Shown here in pieces: positions 51,928-61,051 of a stretch of DNA of 64,000 bases (its first letter is position 1; each line of letters opens with the position of its first letter). Below the pieces are notes generated by a model, which worked only from the letters and a program-made list of their open reading frames with translations, ran no database searches and was not told where the DNA came from. The stretch is from Flavobacterium sp. 11 (GTDB lineage Bacteria > Bacteroidota > Bacteroidia > Flavobacteriales > Flavobacteriaceae): contig NZ_PEFE01000001.1 in NCBI RefSeq assembly GCF_002754315.1, forward strand, positions 3,286,001-3,350,000, written 5' to 3'. A program made the translations under genes and the position numbers.

Positions 51928-51934
51928 ATCTTTG
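51927..51934 (+). promoter_or_regulatory. -7 box of the LUD-cdsA-psd unit
   Basis: TATCTTTG is a perfect -7 box at the end of the ftsH terminator, 39 nt before the LUD ATG. The -33 match is poor. Confidence 0.45.
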
Positions 51935-51973
51935 GACGTTTTCAAATAACAAATTATAGTATTTTACAAAAAT

Positions 51974-52576
51974 ATGAGTCTTTTTAGAAAAATTTTTGGT
52001 TCTAGCAATCCGGCTTCTGATGAAGATCAAGAAAGTGAATTTAGTAAATCCCATACTGATAATACAACCTCTATAGATGAAAAATTTATCTACAATTTTA
52101 AAAAAAATGGTGGTAAATTTTTGTATTGCGAAAACTCTGAAGAAGTAAAAGAACAATTTGAAAACATATTAGAAGAAAATGATTGGTTTGAAAGCGAAGT
52201 TTTATGCTATGAACCAAATCTTTTTGGAATGCTTGATGATAACAAACTTACCTACGACAAACCTGTAAATCCTAAGTTTCTTCTTGCAAGCTGTGAAAAT
52301 TTGATTGCTGAGGAAGGTTCTATCCTTTTTTCATCAAAACAAATTAAACAAAACAAACCTAACGAATTACCTACCAATATTATCATTATAGCGAATACAA
52401 GTCAAATTCTTGCTGCAAAAAGCGATGGACTTAGTGCTATAAAAAAGAAATACGAAAGAGATTATCCTACCAATATTACTACAGTAAAATATTTCGAGAA
52501 AGCTAAAGAAGAAGATTTCACACAATACGGAAGTTCAGCAAAAAATCTATATTTATTGCTTTTAGAAGATCTTTAA
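51974..52576 (+). CDS. LUD domain (LutC/YkgG-like) protein
   Basis: The 200-residue protein carries a LUD domain: FLLASCENLIAEEGSILFSSKQIKQNKPNELPTNIIIIANTSQILAAKSDGLSAIKKKY. LUD domains occur in lactate-utilisation (LutB/LutC) proteins, but the iron-sulfur partners are not here. In Bacteroidetes this gene commonly precedes cdsA, as here (1-bp gap), and its role is unclear. Confidence 0.85.
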   Translation: MSLFRKIFGSSNPASDEDQESEFSKSHTDNTTSIDEKFIYNFKKNGGKFLYCENSEEVKEQFENILEENDWFESEVLCYEPNLFGMLDDNKLTYDKPVNPKFLLASCENLIAEEGSILFSSKQIKQNKPNELPTNIIIIANTSQILAAKSDGLSAIKKKYERDYPTNITTVKYFEKAKEEDFTQYGSSAKNLYLLLLEDL

Positions 52577-52577
52577 G

Positions 52578-53468
52578 ATGAATGAAACTCTAAAACGAGG
52601 TATATCAGGAGCTATTTATATTATACTATTACTCGCTTCTATTTTATATTCTACTGAAAGCTTTTTTATCCTTTTTGGTATATTTCTCATTATTGCAGTT
52701 TATGAATTTTGCAATTTAATCCAAATACATAAAGTATTTCCAATTCTTTTTGCAACGGCTCTATATACCATCGTAACTTTAGTAAGCCATTACAATAAAA
52801 TCACTACTGATACTATTAATCAGGTCTTCAACACCGATTTAGAAATAGCAATCAATATTCAACAACTAGATGTCGTTTTATTGGTTATTGCATTAGTAGT
52901 CTCTATAAAATGTATCCTTTTTTTATTTTATGATAACATTCAAAAAATAAGTACTTCATCAAAATACCTTTACTTACTGGGATATATTATACTCCCATTT
53001 GTATTTATCACAAAAATTTCATTTGGTATAAATGATTACAATCCAAAAATCATAATTGGATTATTTATCTTAATCTGGACAAATGACACCTTTGCCTATA
53101 TTGTAGGTAAATCTGTAGGTCGAACTAAATTATTTGAAAAGATATCTCCTAAAAAAACAATTGAAGGGTTCTTAGGCGGAATCGTTTTTGCAATTTTGGC
53201 GGGTTATTTAATATCTAAATACTACATAAAGGCTAATCCTGAATTCAGCGACAGATCAATCCTGATTTGGACTTCTATAGCCGTTATTGTTGGAATCGCA
53301 GGTACTATTGGAGACTTAATTGAATCCAAATTTAAGCGTATAGCGGGCGTAAAAGACAGCGGAAGTATAATGCCTGGTCATGGAGGTATACTAGATCGAC
53401 TAGATAGTGTTATATTTGTAGCACCAATAATATTTTTATTTTATCAATTTTTAAACTATGTTTCATAA
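52578..53468 (+). CDS. cdsA: Phosphatidate cytidylyltransferase
   Basis: The 296-residue integral membrane enzyme makes CDP-diacylglycerol from phosphatidate and CTP. It has about eight membrane helices and the C-terminal signature SPKKTIEGFLGG...KRIAGVKDSGSIMPGHGGILDRLDSVIF. It begins 1 bp after LUD and overlaps psd by 11 bp; the two enzymes act in the same phospholipid route to phosphatidylethanolamine. Confidence 0.95.
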   Translation: MNETLKRGISGAIYIILLLASILYSTESFFILFGIFLIIAVYEFCNLIQIHKVFPILFATALYTIVTLVSHYNKITTDTINQVFNTDLEIAINIQQLDVVLLVIALVVSIKCILFLFYDNIQKISTSSKYLYLLGYIILPFVFITKISFGINDYNPKIIIGLFILIWTNDTFAYIVGKSVGRTKLFEKISPKKTIEGFLGGIVFAILAGYLISKYYIKANPEFSDRSILIWTSIAVIVGIAGTIGDLIESKFKRIAGVKDSGSIMPGHGGILDRLDSVIFVAPIIFLFYQFLNYVS

Positions 53469-54108
53469 AGAAGGAACCCAATCTATTTTATTAGGCACTA
53501 TTTTCACGGCTGTTGTCCTTTTATTGTCTGATAATTTCATTGATACCAACTGGATCAAAATGGCTATACAAATAGCTACTTTGTTACTTTTGATTATCAT
53601 TCTGCAATTTTTCAGAAATCCAAAAAGAACAGTGGTAATCAATGAAAATCATATTCTTGCTCCTGTAGACGGGAAAGTTGTGGTTATTGAAGAAGTGTTT
53701 GAAAGCGAATATTTTAAAGATAAACGTTTGCAAATCTCCATTTTTATGTCTCCAATAAACGTACATGTTACGCGTTATGGATTAAGTGGAATTGTAAAGT
53801 TCAGTAAATATCATCCCGGAAAATTCTTGGTAGCATGGCATCCTAAAGCAAGTGAAGAAAACGAAAGAACTACGGTTGTCATCGAAAACAAAACATTTGG
53901 TGAGATTTTATACCGTCAAATTGCTGGAGCTTTGGCACGAAGAATCGTAAATTACGCCGAAGAGGGAATGCAAGTAATTCAGGGAACTGACGCTGGTTTC
54001 ATAAAATTTGGTTCAAGAGTCGATATCTTTTTGCCACTAGGAACACAAGTAAATGTTGTACTGAATCAAAAAGCAATCGGAGGAAAAACTATTATTGCTA
54101 CAAAATAA
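53458..54108 (+). CDS. psd: Phosphatidylserine decarboxylase (short, archaeal-type)
   Basis: The 216-residue proenzyme decarboxylates phosphatidylserine to PE. One or two N-terminal membrane helices anchor it. The self-cleavage site is Gly185-Ser186 in IKFGSRVDIFLPLG, giving the pyruvoyl group on the C-terminal fragment. HVTRYGLSGIVKFSKYHPGKFLVAWHPKASEENERT is the catalytic His block. Short forms of this type are usual in Bacteroidetes. Overlaps cdsA and precedes ACBP by 2 bp. Confidence 0.95.
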   Translation: MFHKEGTQSILLGTIFTAVVLLLSDNFIDTNWIKMAIQIATLLLLIIILQFFRNPKRTVVINENHILAPVDGKVVVIEEVFESEYFKDKRLQISIFMSPINVHVTRYGLSGIVKFSKYHPGKFLVAWHPKASEENERTTVVIENKTFGEILYRQIAGALARRIVNYAEEGMQVIQGTDAGFIKFGSRVDIFLPLGTQVNVVLNQKAIGGKTIIATK

Positions 54109-54110
54109 GC

Positions 54111-54380
54111 ATGATTGAAAAAGATTTAGATACTCGATTTTTAGAAGCAGTAGAAATAGCTTCTGAAATGACGCAGGCATCTTTACCTCAAGATGTCCAA
54201 TTGCGGCTTTATGCTTTTTATAAACAAGCAACTTTTGGGACTTTAGATTTAAAACAAACATCATCATACCATTTGAGAGATGCTTTTAAAACCAATGCCT
54301 GGATGCAAATTAGTCATCTAACTCCTGATCAAGCCAAAGAACAATACATAGAAATAATTAACACACTGATCAAAAAATAA
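54111..54380 (+). CDS. Acyl-CoA-binding protein (ACBP)
   Basis: The 89-residue four-helix protein matches ACBP: DTRFLEAVEIASEMTQASLPQDVQLRLYAFYKQATFGTLDL with the acyl-CoA Tyr/Lys block YKQAT, then NAWMQISHLTPDQAKEQYIEIINTLI. It buffers long-chain acyl-CoA. Its place after cdsA and psd points to phospholipid supply. ACBP is unusual among bacteria outside a few phyla. Confidence 0.93.
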   Translation: MIEKDLDTRFLEAVEIASEMTQASLPQDVQLRLYAFYKQATFGTLDLKQTSSYHLRDAFKTNAWMQISHLTPDQAKEQYIEIINTLIKK

Positions 54381-54469
54381 TACAAATTATGAAATCGCCT
54401 TGATTCCAAATCACAAACAGGGATGAAGAATGGCGATACCATATTATGCTAAAAAAATATTGTCTTCAT

Positions 54470-55243
54470 ATGAAAAAGCTAAATTTTTTAATTTCTGTTT
54501 TATTTTTATTTATCACTTTACTTTCTTGCAACAATAAGAAATTAACTGAAGTTGTTGAAGTCCCTTTACCTACAACCGAACAAACAGTTGCCATCATGGG
54601 ATCTCCCGATGACATAAAAGCAGATGAAGGCTCTTTTCAGCTTGAAAAATTGCCTTACGCTTACAATGCTTTGGCACCAAGTATATCAGCTACGACTTTA
54701 GAAATGCATTATTCCAAGCATTACCTTACCTATACCAATAATTTGAATAAAGCAGTGTTAGGAACGCCTTTAGAAAATTTGACAATCGAAGAAGTATTGA
54801 CAAAATTAGATCCTAACGATGCTGTGCTTCGTAACAATGCCGGTGGATTTTACAATCATTCCTTATATTGGAAATGTATGGCTCCAAAAGCAGGAGGCGA
54901 ACCAACAAATGCACTAGCTGAAGCAATTAGTAAAGATTTTGGTTCATTTGAAAACTTTGTTACCTTATTCAAAGAGGAAGCTACAAAACAATTTGGTTCC
55001 GGTTGGGCTTGGCTTATTGTAGACAGATCTGGAAAACTTCAGGTGACCGGTACTTCAAATCAGGACAATCCTTTGATGCGAAATGCACTTATTCCGGGAA
55101 CTCCAATATTAGCTTTAGATGTATGGGAACATGCTTATTATTTGGATTATCAGTACCGCAGAAAAAATTATATCGATGCATTTTTCAATGTAATCAATTG
55201 GAAAAAAGTAGAAGAAAATTACGATGCTACTTTGATCAAATAA
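54470..55243 (+). CDS. Exported superoxide dismutase, Mn-type, lipoprotein
   Basis: 257 residues from the ATG at 54470 (MKKLNFLISVLFLF); an ATG at 54446 is less likely. A lipobox (TLLSC, Cys20) indicates anchoring in the envelope, unlike cytosolic SodA/B. Ligands are in LEMHYSKHYLTYTNNL, NNAGGFYNHSLYW and LDVWEHAYYLDY. Gly in NNAGGFYNH together with Gln in SNQDNPLM is the Mn-type pattern. It protects the periplasm from superoxide. Confidence 0.9.
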   Translation: MKKLNFLISVLFLFITLLSCNNKKLTEVVEVPLPTTEQTVAIMGSPDDIKADEGSFQLEKLPYAYNALAPSISATTLEMHYSKHYLTYTNNLNKAVLGTPLENLTIEEVLTKLDPNDAVLRNNAGGFYNHSLYWKCMAPKAGGEPTNALAEAISKDFGSFENFVTLFKEEATKQFGSGWAWLIVDRSGKLQVTGTSNQDNPLMRNALIPGTPILALDVWEHAYYLDYQYRRKNYIDAFFNVINWKKVEENYDATLIK

Positions 55244-55266
55244 CTCACTAAATTCAAACTAAAAAA

Positions 55267-55297
55267 AATGCTGATATAATTTATATCAGCATTTTTT
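55267..55297 (+). terminator. Terminator after the SOD gene
   Basis: ATGCTGATATA (55267-55277) pairs perfectly with TATATCAGCAT (55281-55291), followed by T residues. Usable on both strands between convergent genes. Confidence 0.8.
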
Positions 55298-55361
55298 TAT
55301 ACAATAAACTATTCTTTTAGACTTCCTATTTTAACTGAGTCTTACTAAATATTTCAGACAA

Positions 55362-57170
55362 TTAACGAATACTATTGCTCAGCACAACAATATCCATAGG
55401 TTTTATAGTCAACTTTTTGATTCCTTTTTTAGTAAAAACATCTTTGTATTTACCTTTATTCAAAATAGGATTCGTGAAGTTAACATTTTTATCACTTCGA
55501 TTAATGATTACAATTACTTCTTCATCACCCAGTTTACGACTAAATGCATATATTTTTTCGGCATCATTTGTTGCAATCGTTGTGTAATTCCCCACTTTAA
55601 TAGCTTTGTACTGATTGTGTAAACTAATGATTTTTTTATACCAATTAAACAAATCCGTATCGAAGTTTACTACATCTGCTTCGTGTTTACTTTGGTCGGG
55701 ATTGAATATTTCCGGGTTATACTTTTTGTCATTCCATACCATCGGTTTACGACAATCAGGGTCATTACCACCCCACATACCTGCTTCATCACCATAATAA
55801 ATCATTGGCGAACCTAAATATAATATTTGAAATGCAGCTATAAGTTTTTGCTTTTTCAATTGTTGTACAGTGGGTTTTCGAGCAATATAATTAGTATTAT
55901 TACTTTTCTGGCTCCAATTAAAATACGCTCCCCAGTCACTAAATTTCTTCCCATCTGGGTTTGCAACCGCACTACCTATTCTAGTAGCATCATGGCTTCC
56001 AACCAGATTTTGCATATTCATTGCAACTCCTTCTCCAAATCCTTCACGCAATTCCTTCAATTGAGTATCAAATTGGGTAACAGAAATCCCTTTTGCATCT
56101 TGCACAAAAAAATCATGTACTAGGAAAGAAAAATTATAATTCATCGTAGCGTCAAATTCGTCACCGCTTAAATAAGGTTTTGTTTTTTCAATAGGATCAA
56201 CTAATTCCGCCGTCAAATAAGCTTCGCTGTTAATTGATTTTACCAATTTTCGCCAATCTTTCCAAAAAGGATGTGCAATACAATACGCTACATCTAATCG
56301 CCAACCGTCAATTCCGTATTGAGCTCCTTTGTTCATAGGATTCATCCATCGTTTTGTAGCGTCAAAAATATATTGTTTTGGCCCCGAAACAATTCCTGTG
56401 TTATCCTCTTTAAACTCTGGTAACGTTTTTATACCAAACCATCCTTGGTATTCAAACTTGGTACCTTTTACAGCATCTTTCCAACTGTCAACCATGAACC
56501 AATCTTTGTAGGCTGATTTTTCTTGTTTTTCCTCCACATCACGAAAAGCAAAACTGTTTACTCCCAAATGATTGAAAACGCCATCAAAAATGATAAACAT
56601 TTTACGTTTATGCACTTCATCAATAAGTTTTAGCGCCAGTAAATCTGCTTTTGTCCAAACCCATTTTTCTGGATTTAAAGGGTCTTCATTTGCAATTAAT
56701 TTTTTATCACCTTCAGGATCTGGTCCAAATGATGGATCAATATGATGGTAGCACAATGCATCATACTTATGAGAAGAAGGCGCCCAAAAAACAGGATTCA
56801 TATAAATAGCATTAATGCCTAATGATTGCAGGTAGTCCAACTTATCAATAACTCCTTGCAAATCTCCACCATAGCGTCTGCGTTGAAGATTGTAATAAAT
56901 ATCTTTACCATTTTTCTTTTCGTAAGGCTGCAATTCATACCAATCGCTTGTCCAGGGATGAATTTGAAAATCAGAAGTTATATCAAAAGGATATGCACCA
57001 TCTTGATCATTCACTTTTGGATCGTTTGAAGGATCTCCATTATGAAACCGATCCGGGAATATTTGATACCAAACTACTCCTTTACTCCAATTAGGCGTAA
57101 AATCTTTTTGTGCAAAGGTTACCAAGGAAATTAAAAACAGTAAACAAATTGTGAATATTTTTGTCATCAA
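55362..57170 (-). CDS. Exported GH13 alpha-amylase family glycosidase (neopullulanase-like)
   Basis: The 602-residue enzyme has a signal peptide (about 1-20, LVTFAQ). The four GH13 regions are present: MFIIFDGVFNHLG, GIDGWRLDVAYC (nucleophile Asp), YLTAELVDP (acid/base Glu) and NLVGSHDATRIGS. Extra N-terminal and C-terminal beta domains flank the barrel. It would cleave alpha-glucans outside the cytoplasm. It lies 41 bp downstream of a second GH13 gene on the same strand, so they are one transcription unit. susC/susD-like genes are not in the window. Confidence 0.93.
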   Translation of the reverse strand: MMTKIFTICLLFLISLVTFAQKDFTPNWSKGVVWYQIFPDRFHNGDPSNDPKVNDQDGAYPFDITSDFQIHPWTSDWYELQPYEKKNGKDIYYNLQRRRYGGDLQGVIDKLDYLQSLGINAIYMNPVFWAPSSHKYDALCYHHIDPSFGPDPEGDKKLIANEDPLNPEKWVWTKADLLALKLIDEVHKRKMFIIFDGVFNHLGVNSFAFRDVEEKQEKSAYKDWFMVDSWKDAVKGTKFEYQGWFGIKTLPEFKEDNTGIVSGPKQYIFDATKRWMNPMNKGAQYGIDGWRLDVAYCIAHPFWKDWRKLVKSINSEAYLTAELVDPIEKTKPYLSGDEFDATMNYNFSFLVHDFFVQDAKGISVTQFDTQLKELREGFGEGVAMNMQNLVGSHDATRIGSAVANPDGKKFSDWGAYFNWSQKSNNTNYIARKPTVQQLKKQKLIAAFQILYLGSPMIYYGDEAGMWGGNDPDCRKPMVWNDKKYNPEIFNPDQSKHEADVVNFDTDLFNWYKKIISLHNQYKAIKVGNYTTIATNDAEKIYAFSRKLGDEEVIVIINRSDKNVNFTNPILNKGKYKDVFTKKGIKKLTIKPMDIVVLSNSIR

Positions 57171-57211
57171 AAATGAGTTTAAAGATTTAAAAATTAATTT
57201 TAAAGAATGTC

Positions 57212-59080
57212 TTACAATTGATAAATAAACGATTCCGAAGGTGCGATTGTAATTTGTACTTTTCCTTCACCATTCAAAACTTTCAGTTGAACGGAACTTT
57301 TATTGTATAACTGATCTGTTAATGTGTAATTTCCATCTTTCAAATTCCATTTTTGAATGATATCTGAAGGAATTTTCAATTCGAAATTGCTAGTGGTAAG
57401 CCAAGAAAAATTAGTAACAACGATTAGTTTTTGAGTATCAGACCAACGTGTGAAAGCATAAATTCCAGGATCGTAGCCTTGAGTAGTTTGGCGATTTAAT
57501 GTTTGAATTTCTTGGTATTTCCCCATCAAAGCCGGGCTGTTCAAAGAAAAATTCAATACTCTTTTGTAAAAATCACGCAACTCTTTTTCATCCTGCGATA
57601 ATTGACCGCCATCAAATTTCCCTCCATTCATCCAACGCTGATGATTCGGAACTCCAATATAATCAAAGATTGATGTTCTGGAATGAGTTCCAAATCCTGC
57701 ATTCTCATTTCCGGCCTCTCCTACTTCCTGACCAAAATAAACCATCGTAGGCGAAGTGCTTATGGTTGTTGAAACCACCATCAGAGGTTTTCCTTTTTGC
57801 GGTGTTCCCGCAAATTCCGGGCTAGCCAAACGCTGTTCATCATGATTGTCCAAAAAATGCAACATATGATGCTCAATATCTGCCATTCCGTTTTGTATGT
57901 CTGATAATCCATCAGGTAAAGATCTTCCTTGAATAATATCTTTTAATTTATCATAGGTTTCTACTTTATCATATAAATAATCCATTTTACCTAAATGAAT
58001 GTAATTTCTATATTCCTTAGGATTGTAGACTTCGGCTAATAAAAAAGCATCCGGATTATTTACTTTAATGGCTGAATTCATATAACTCCAAAATTCATAC
58101 GGAACCATTTCGGCCATATCAAATCTAAAACCGTCAACCCCTTTTGCGGTCCAATACAAAGCAATGTCTTTGAATTTATCCCAAGAATCCGGAACATCTT
58201 TTCCTTTCCAAAAATCGAAATGTTCCTGATACGATTTGGTATCAAAACCAGCCGGAAGTTCCGGGAAATCTTTAGAGCCATCCGGACGAATTCCGTAATT
58301 TACTTTTATGGTTTCGTACCAGTCATTCTTATCAGGTTTGGCTAAACGAGAACCGTTTCCAGTCCATTTTGCGGGACTTTCTTCAAATTTACCATCAATT
58401 AAAGGATTCTTTTCTCCATTTAACGGTTTATCCGTATCGGGAATTTCAAAGTGCGTATTTGGAATATAATAAAAGTTATTATCTCTTTTGTATTCAACAG
58501 TTGTATCATCATCAGCTCCAAAATCTCTAACACCTGCCGGATTACTTTTTCCTTCGTACTTACGTGCAATGTGATTCGGAACAATATCAATAATCACTTT
58601 TAATCCCGCTTTGTGAGTTCGCGCAATCAAAGCTTCAAATTCTTGCAAACGATTCGCAGGATTTACGGCTAAATCTGGATTTACATTGTAGTAATCTTTT
58701 ACGGCATAAGGAGAACCTGCACGCCCTTTTACCACTTCCGGGTCATCATTGGAAATCCCAATATCCGAATAATCCCGTATCAAAGCATGATGCGGAACTC
58801 CGGTATACCAAACATAAGTAACACCCAAATCCTTTATTTCCCGTAATGCTGTATCCGTAAAATCGTTGAACTTCCCTACTCCATTTTCTTCAATGGTTCC
58901 CCAAGGTTTATTGGTAGTATTTTTATTTCCGAATAATCGGGTAAAAACCTGATATACAACTTCTTTTTTATTCGAGACTGACTCTTTCTGTTCTGCATTC
59001 ATTTTTAAATCTTTTGTTTTACAAGCTGTTGCCAAAAGCATCACGCTTATCCCTGCAACAATAGTTATTTTTTTCATCAT
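57212..59080 (-). CDS. GH13 alpha-amylase lipoprotein
   Basis: The 622-residue enzyme has a lipobox (LATAC, Cys20), so it is surface or periplasmic membrane-anchored. GH13 regions: KVIIDIVPNHIAR, GVDGFRFDMAEMVP (nucleophile Asp), FLLAEVYNP and HFLDNHDEQRLAS. It carries a C-terminal all-beta domain ending SESFIYQL. Together with the next gene it resembles the alpha-amylase pair of Bacteroidetes starch/maltodextrin loci. Confidence 0.93.
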   Translation of the reverse strand: MMKKITIVAGISVMLLATACKTKDLKMNAEQKESVSNKKEVVYQVFTRLFGNKNTTNKPWGTIEENGVGKFNDFTDTALREIKDLGVTYVWYTGVPHHALIRDYSDIGISNDDPEVVKGRAGSPYAVKDYYNVNPDLAVNPANRLQEFEALIARTHKAGLKVIIDIVPNHIARKYEGKSNPAGVRDFGADDDTTVEYKRDNNFYYIPNTHFEIPDTDKPLNGEKNPLIDGKFEESPAKWTGNGSRLAKPDKNDWYETIKVNYGIRPDGSKDFPELPAGFDTKSYQEHFDFWKGKDVPDSWDKFKDIALYWTAKGVDGFRFDMAEMVPYEFWSYMNSAIKVNNPDAFLLAEVYNPKEYRNYIHLGKMDYLYDKVETYDKLKDIIQGRSLPDGLSDIQNGMADIEHHMLHFLDNHDEQRLASPEFAGTPQKGKPLMVVSTTISTSPTMVYFGQEVGEAGNENAGFGTHSRTSIFDYIGVPNHQRWMNGGKFDGGQLSQDEKELRDFYKRVLNFSLNSPALMGKYQEIQTLNRQTTQGYDPGIYAFTRWSDTQKLIVVTNFSWLTTSNFELKIPSDIIQKWNLKDGNYTLTDQLYNKSSVQLKVLNGEGKVQITIAPSESFIYQL

Positions 59081-59294
59081 ATAAAATTATATATCGATTT
59101 CAATTCTTTTGATAATAAAATGAGTATCAATTTTTAAATTTAATATTTTTTAAATAAAAGAAGTCTATATCGTTTGAAATTAAATAATTCTATGCACATA
59201 AGCAGAAACTACATCGAAGGAGTAAGGCCATTTGTTGATAACTTTAAAGAGAGACAAAAATAGCTTTTACCTCCTTTTTAACTAATTATAAATA

Positions 59295-59316
59295 AATCCT
59301 AATATAGATTAGGATT
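59295..59316. promoter_or_regulatory. Perfect inverted repeat before the ostA-like -7 box
   Basis: AATCCTAAT (59295-59303) and ATTAGGATT (59308-59316) around ATAG. It sits 14 bp before TAAATTTG, where the -33 element would be, so it may be an operator; it could instead be a weak terminator. Confidence 0.45.
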
Positions 59317-59329
59317 GTTTCCTTTTTCA

Positions 59330-59337
59330 TAAATTTG
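59330..59337 (+). promoter_or_regulatory. -7 box of the ostA-like gene
   Basis: TAAATTTG is a perfect TAnnTTTG, 16 nt before the TTG start at 59354. No good -33 is visible. Confidence 0.45.
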
Positions 59338-59353
59338 ACAAAAAATAAATCCA

Positions 59354-60985
59354 TTGAAGAAATCAATATTTTTCCTTCCTTATTGTTTGATACTGCTTGT
59401 TACTAATTTAGTTTTGGCGCAAGCCCCAAAAAAAATTATTGTAGAAAACTCTGATTTTGCTGATGTAAACCAGGTAGAAATTCCGGATGCATTATTACTT
59501 ATCGGAAACGTACGTGTCAATCATGATGGCGTAGTGATGACCTGTAATAAAGCGTATTATTTCCAAAAGGAGAACTACATCAAGGCTTTTGGAAATGTAC
59601 AGATGGTGCAAGGAGACACTTTATTTCTAAACAGTAAATACGCGGAATACAATGGAAATGTAAAAAAAGCATATGCTTCCGGTGGCGCAGTAATGAGCTC
59701 CCCAGATGCGACTTTAACCACAGAAATAATTAATTTTGACCGAAATACCCAAGAAGTATTTTACGATACGCCAGGGACAATTACCAATAAAGACAATACG
59801 CTAAAAAGTAATTCAGGAAGATATTATGTAAAACAAAAGAAATTCCAATTCCTGACTGCGGTTACCATCACAAATCCAACGTATGTAATCAAATCAAATC
59901 ACTTGGATTATTTTAGTAATTCAGGACATTCCTATCTTTTTGGACCATCAACAATTAACAGTAAAGCCAATTATATTTATACCGAAAAAGGGTTTTACGA
60001 CACCAAAAAAAATCTGGCGCATTTCCTGAATAAATCCTACATCCGATACGATGACCGGGTGATTAAAGGAGACAGTTTATATTATGACCGAAACCGTGAA
60101 TTTGCATCGGCAACACGCAATGTAAAAATAACGGATTCCATCAATCGCGGAATCGTAAAAGGACATTATGCCGAAGTGTATAAAAAACTGGATTCGATGT
60201 TTGTGACCAAAAGAGCCGTTGCGGTTAATTTTGTCGAAAATGACTCAGTTTACATCCACGGTAAAAAATTAATGGTTACCGGAAAAGAAGGAAACCGAAT
60301 TATCAGAGCGTTCAATAATGTCCGATTTTTTAAAACTGATATGAGTGGCAAATGTGATTCGATTCATTCGAGTTCCAAAAGAGCTTTGACAAAAATGATT
60401 GGAAATCCGATACTTTGGAACGCAGAAAACCAAATCACTGGAGATGTAATGCATCTTATAGGCAATAACACCACTCAAAAACTAGATTCACTCAAAGTGC
60501 TCAATAATACATTTATAGTCTCCAAAGACACGCTGGGAACCGGCTATAATCAGGTCAAGGGACAAAATCTCTATGGCAAATTTGAGGAAGGAAAACTTCA
60601 TGATGTCGATATTGTAAAAAATGCCGAAGTCATTTATTATATGCGGAATGAAGCACAAGAACTTATTGGTATCAACAAGAATGTAAGCAGTAAAATCAAT
60701 CTTATTTTAGAAAAAAATGAGATCGAAACCATTACCTTTTTTCAGCAAGTAGATGGCGAAATCTATCCTGAAAAAGAGTTGCCGGAGAACGCACGAAAAC
60801 TGCGAGGATTAGTCTGGCGAGGCGATGAACGAATAAAATCCAAAGACGATATTTTTCCGCCTGAAGAAAATGAAGACAATGATAAAATAGCGAAAGCAAC
60901 CGAGGCCGCTGAAGCCAAAGAAGATACTCCTATGAAAATCAGGAAAGAAACCCTGAATTACGATAAGAAGAAAGGGAAAAAATAG
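59354..60985 (+). CDS. OstA/LptA-like outer-membrane biogenesis protein
   Basis: The 543-residue exported protein (signal peptide about 1-22, NLVLAQ; TTG start) has repeated OstA/LptA-like beta-jellyroll segments: VEIPDALLLIGNVRVNHDGVVMTCNKAYYFQKENYIKAFGNVQMVQGDTLFLNSKYAEYN, then further similar units. The charged C-terminal tail is low-complexity. In Bacteroidetes this protein is thought to serve LPS transport in place of a short LptA. Start TTG is inferred from the signal peptide. Confidence 0.88.
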   Translation: MKKSIFFLPYCLILLVTNLVLAQAPKKIIVENSDFADVNQVEIPDALLLIGNVRVNHDGVVMTCNKAYYFQKENYIKAFGNVQMVQGDTLFLNSKYAEYNGNVKKAYASGGAVMSSPDATLTTEIINFDRNTQEVFYDTPGTITNKDNTLKSNSGRYYVKQKKFQFLTAVTITNPTYVIKSNHLDYFSNSGHSYLFGPSTINSKANYIYTEKGFYDTKKNLAHFLNKSYIRYDDRVIKGDSLYYDRNREFASATRNVKITDSINRGIVKGHYAEVYKKLDSMFVTKRAVAVNFVENDSVYIHGKKLMVTGKEGNRIIRAFNNVRFFKTDMSGKCDSIHSSSKRALTKMIGNPILWNAENQITGDVMHLIGNNTTQKLDSLKVLNNTFIVSKDTLGTGYNQVKGQNLYGKFEEGKLHDVDIVKNAEVIYYMRNEAQELIGINKNVSSKINLILEKNEIETITFFQQVDGEIYPEKELPENARKLRGLVWRGDERIKSKDDIFPPEENEDNDKIAKATEAAEAKEDTPMKIRKETLNYDKKKGKK

Positions 60986-61015
60986 TGTTCAGTCGCAATA
61001 TTCAGTTTTTCTGAA
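60986..61015. repeat. Copy of the TGTTCAGTCGC spacer repeat
   Basis: TGTTCAGTCGCAATATTCAG at 60986-61005 resembles the outer arms of the inverted repeat at 43557-43728. It is probably a dispersed short spacer sequence of this genome. Confidence 0.4.
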
Positions 61016-61051
61016 AACGACTAAACCAATAAACGATTAAACAAATAGATT

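Larger units (their letters stand above)
59081..59353. other. Divergent region between GH13 and ostA-like genes
   Basis: This AT-rich gap holds a perfect 9-bp inverted repeat (59295-59316) and a -7 box for the plus-strand gene (59330-59337). CAAAAATA at 59255 gives a possible -7 box for the GH13 side. No ORF. Confidence 0.45.
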
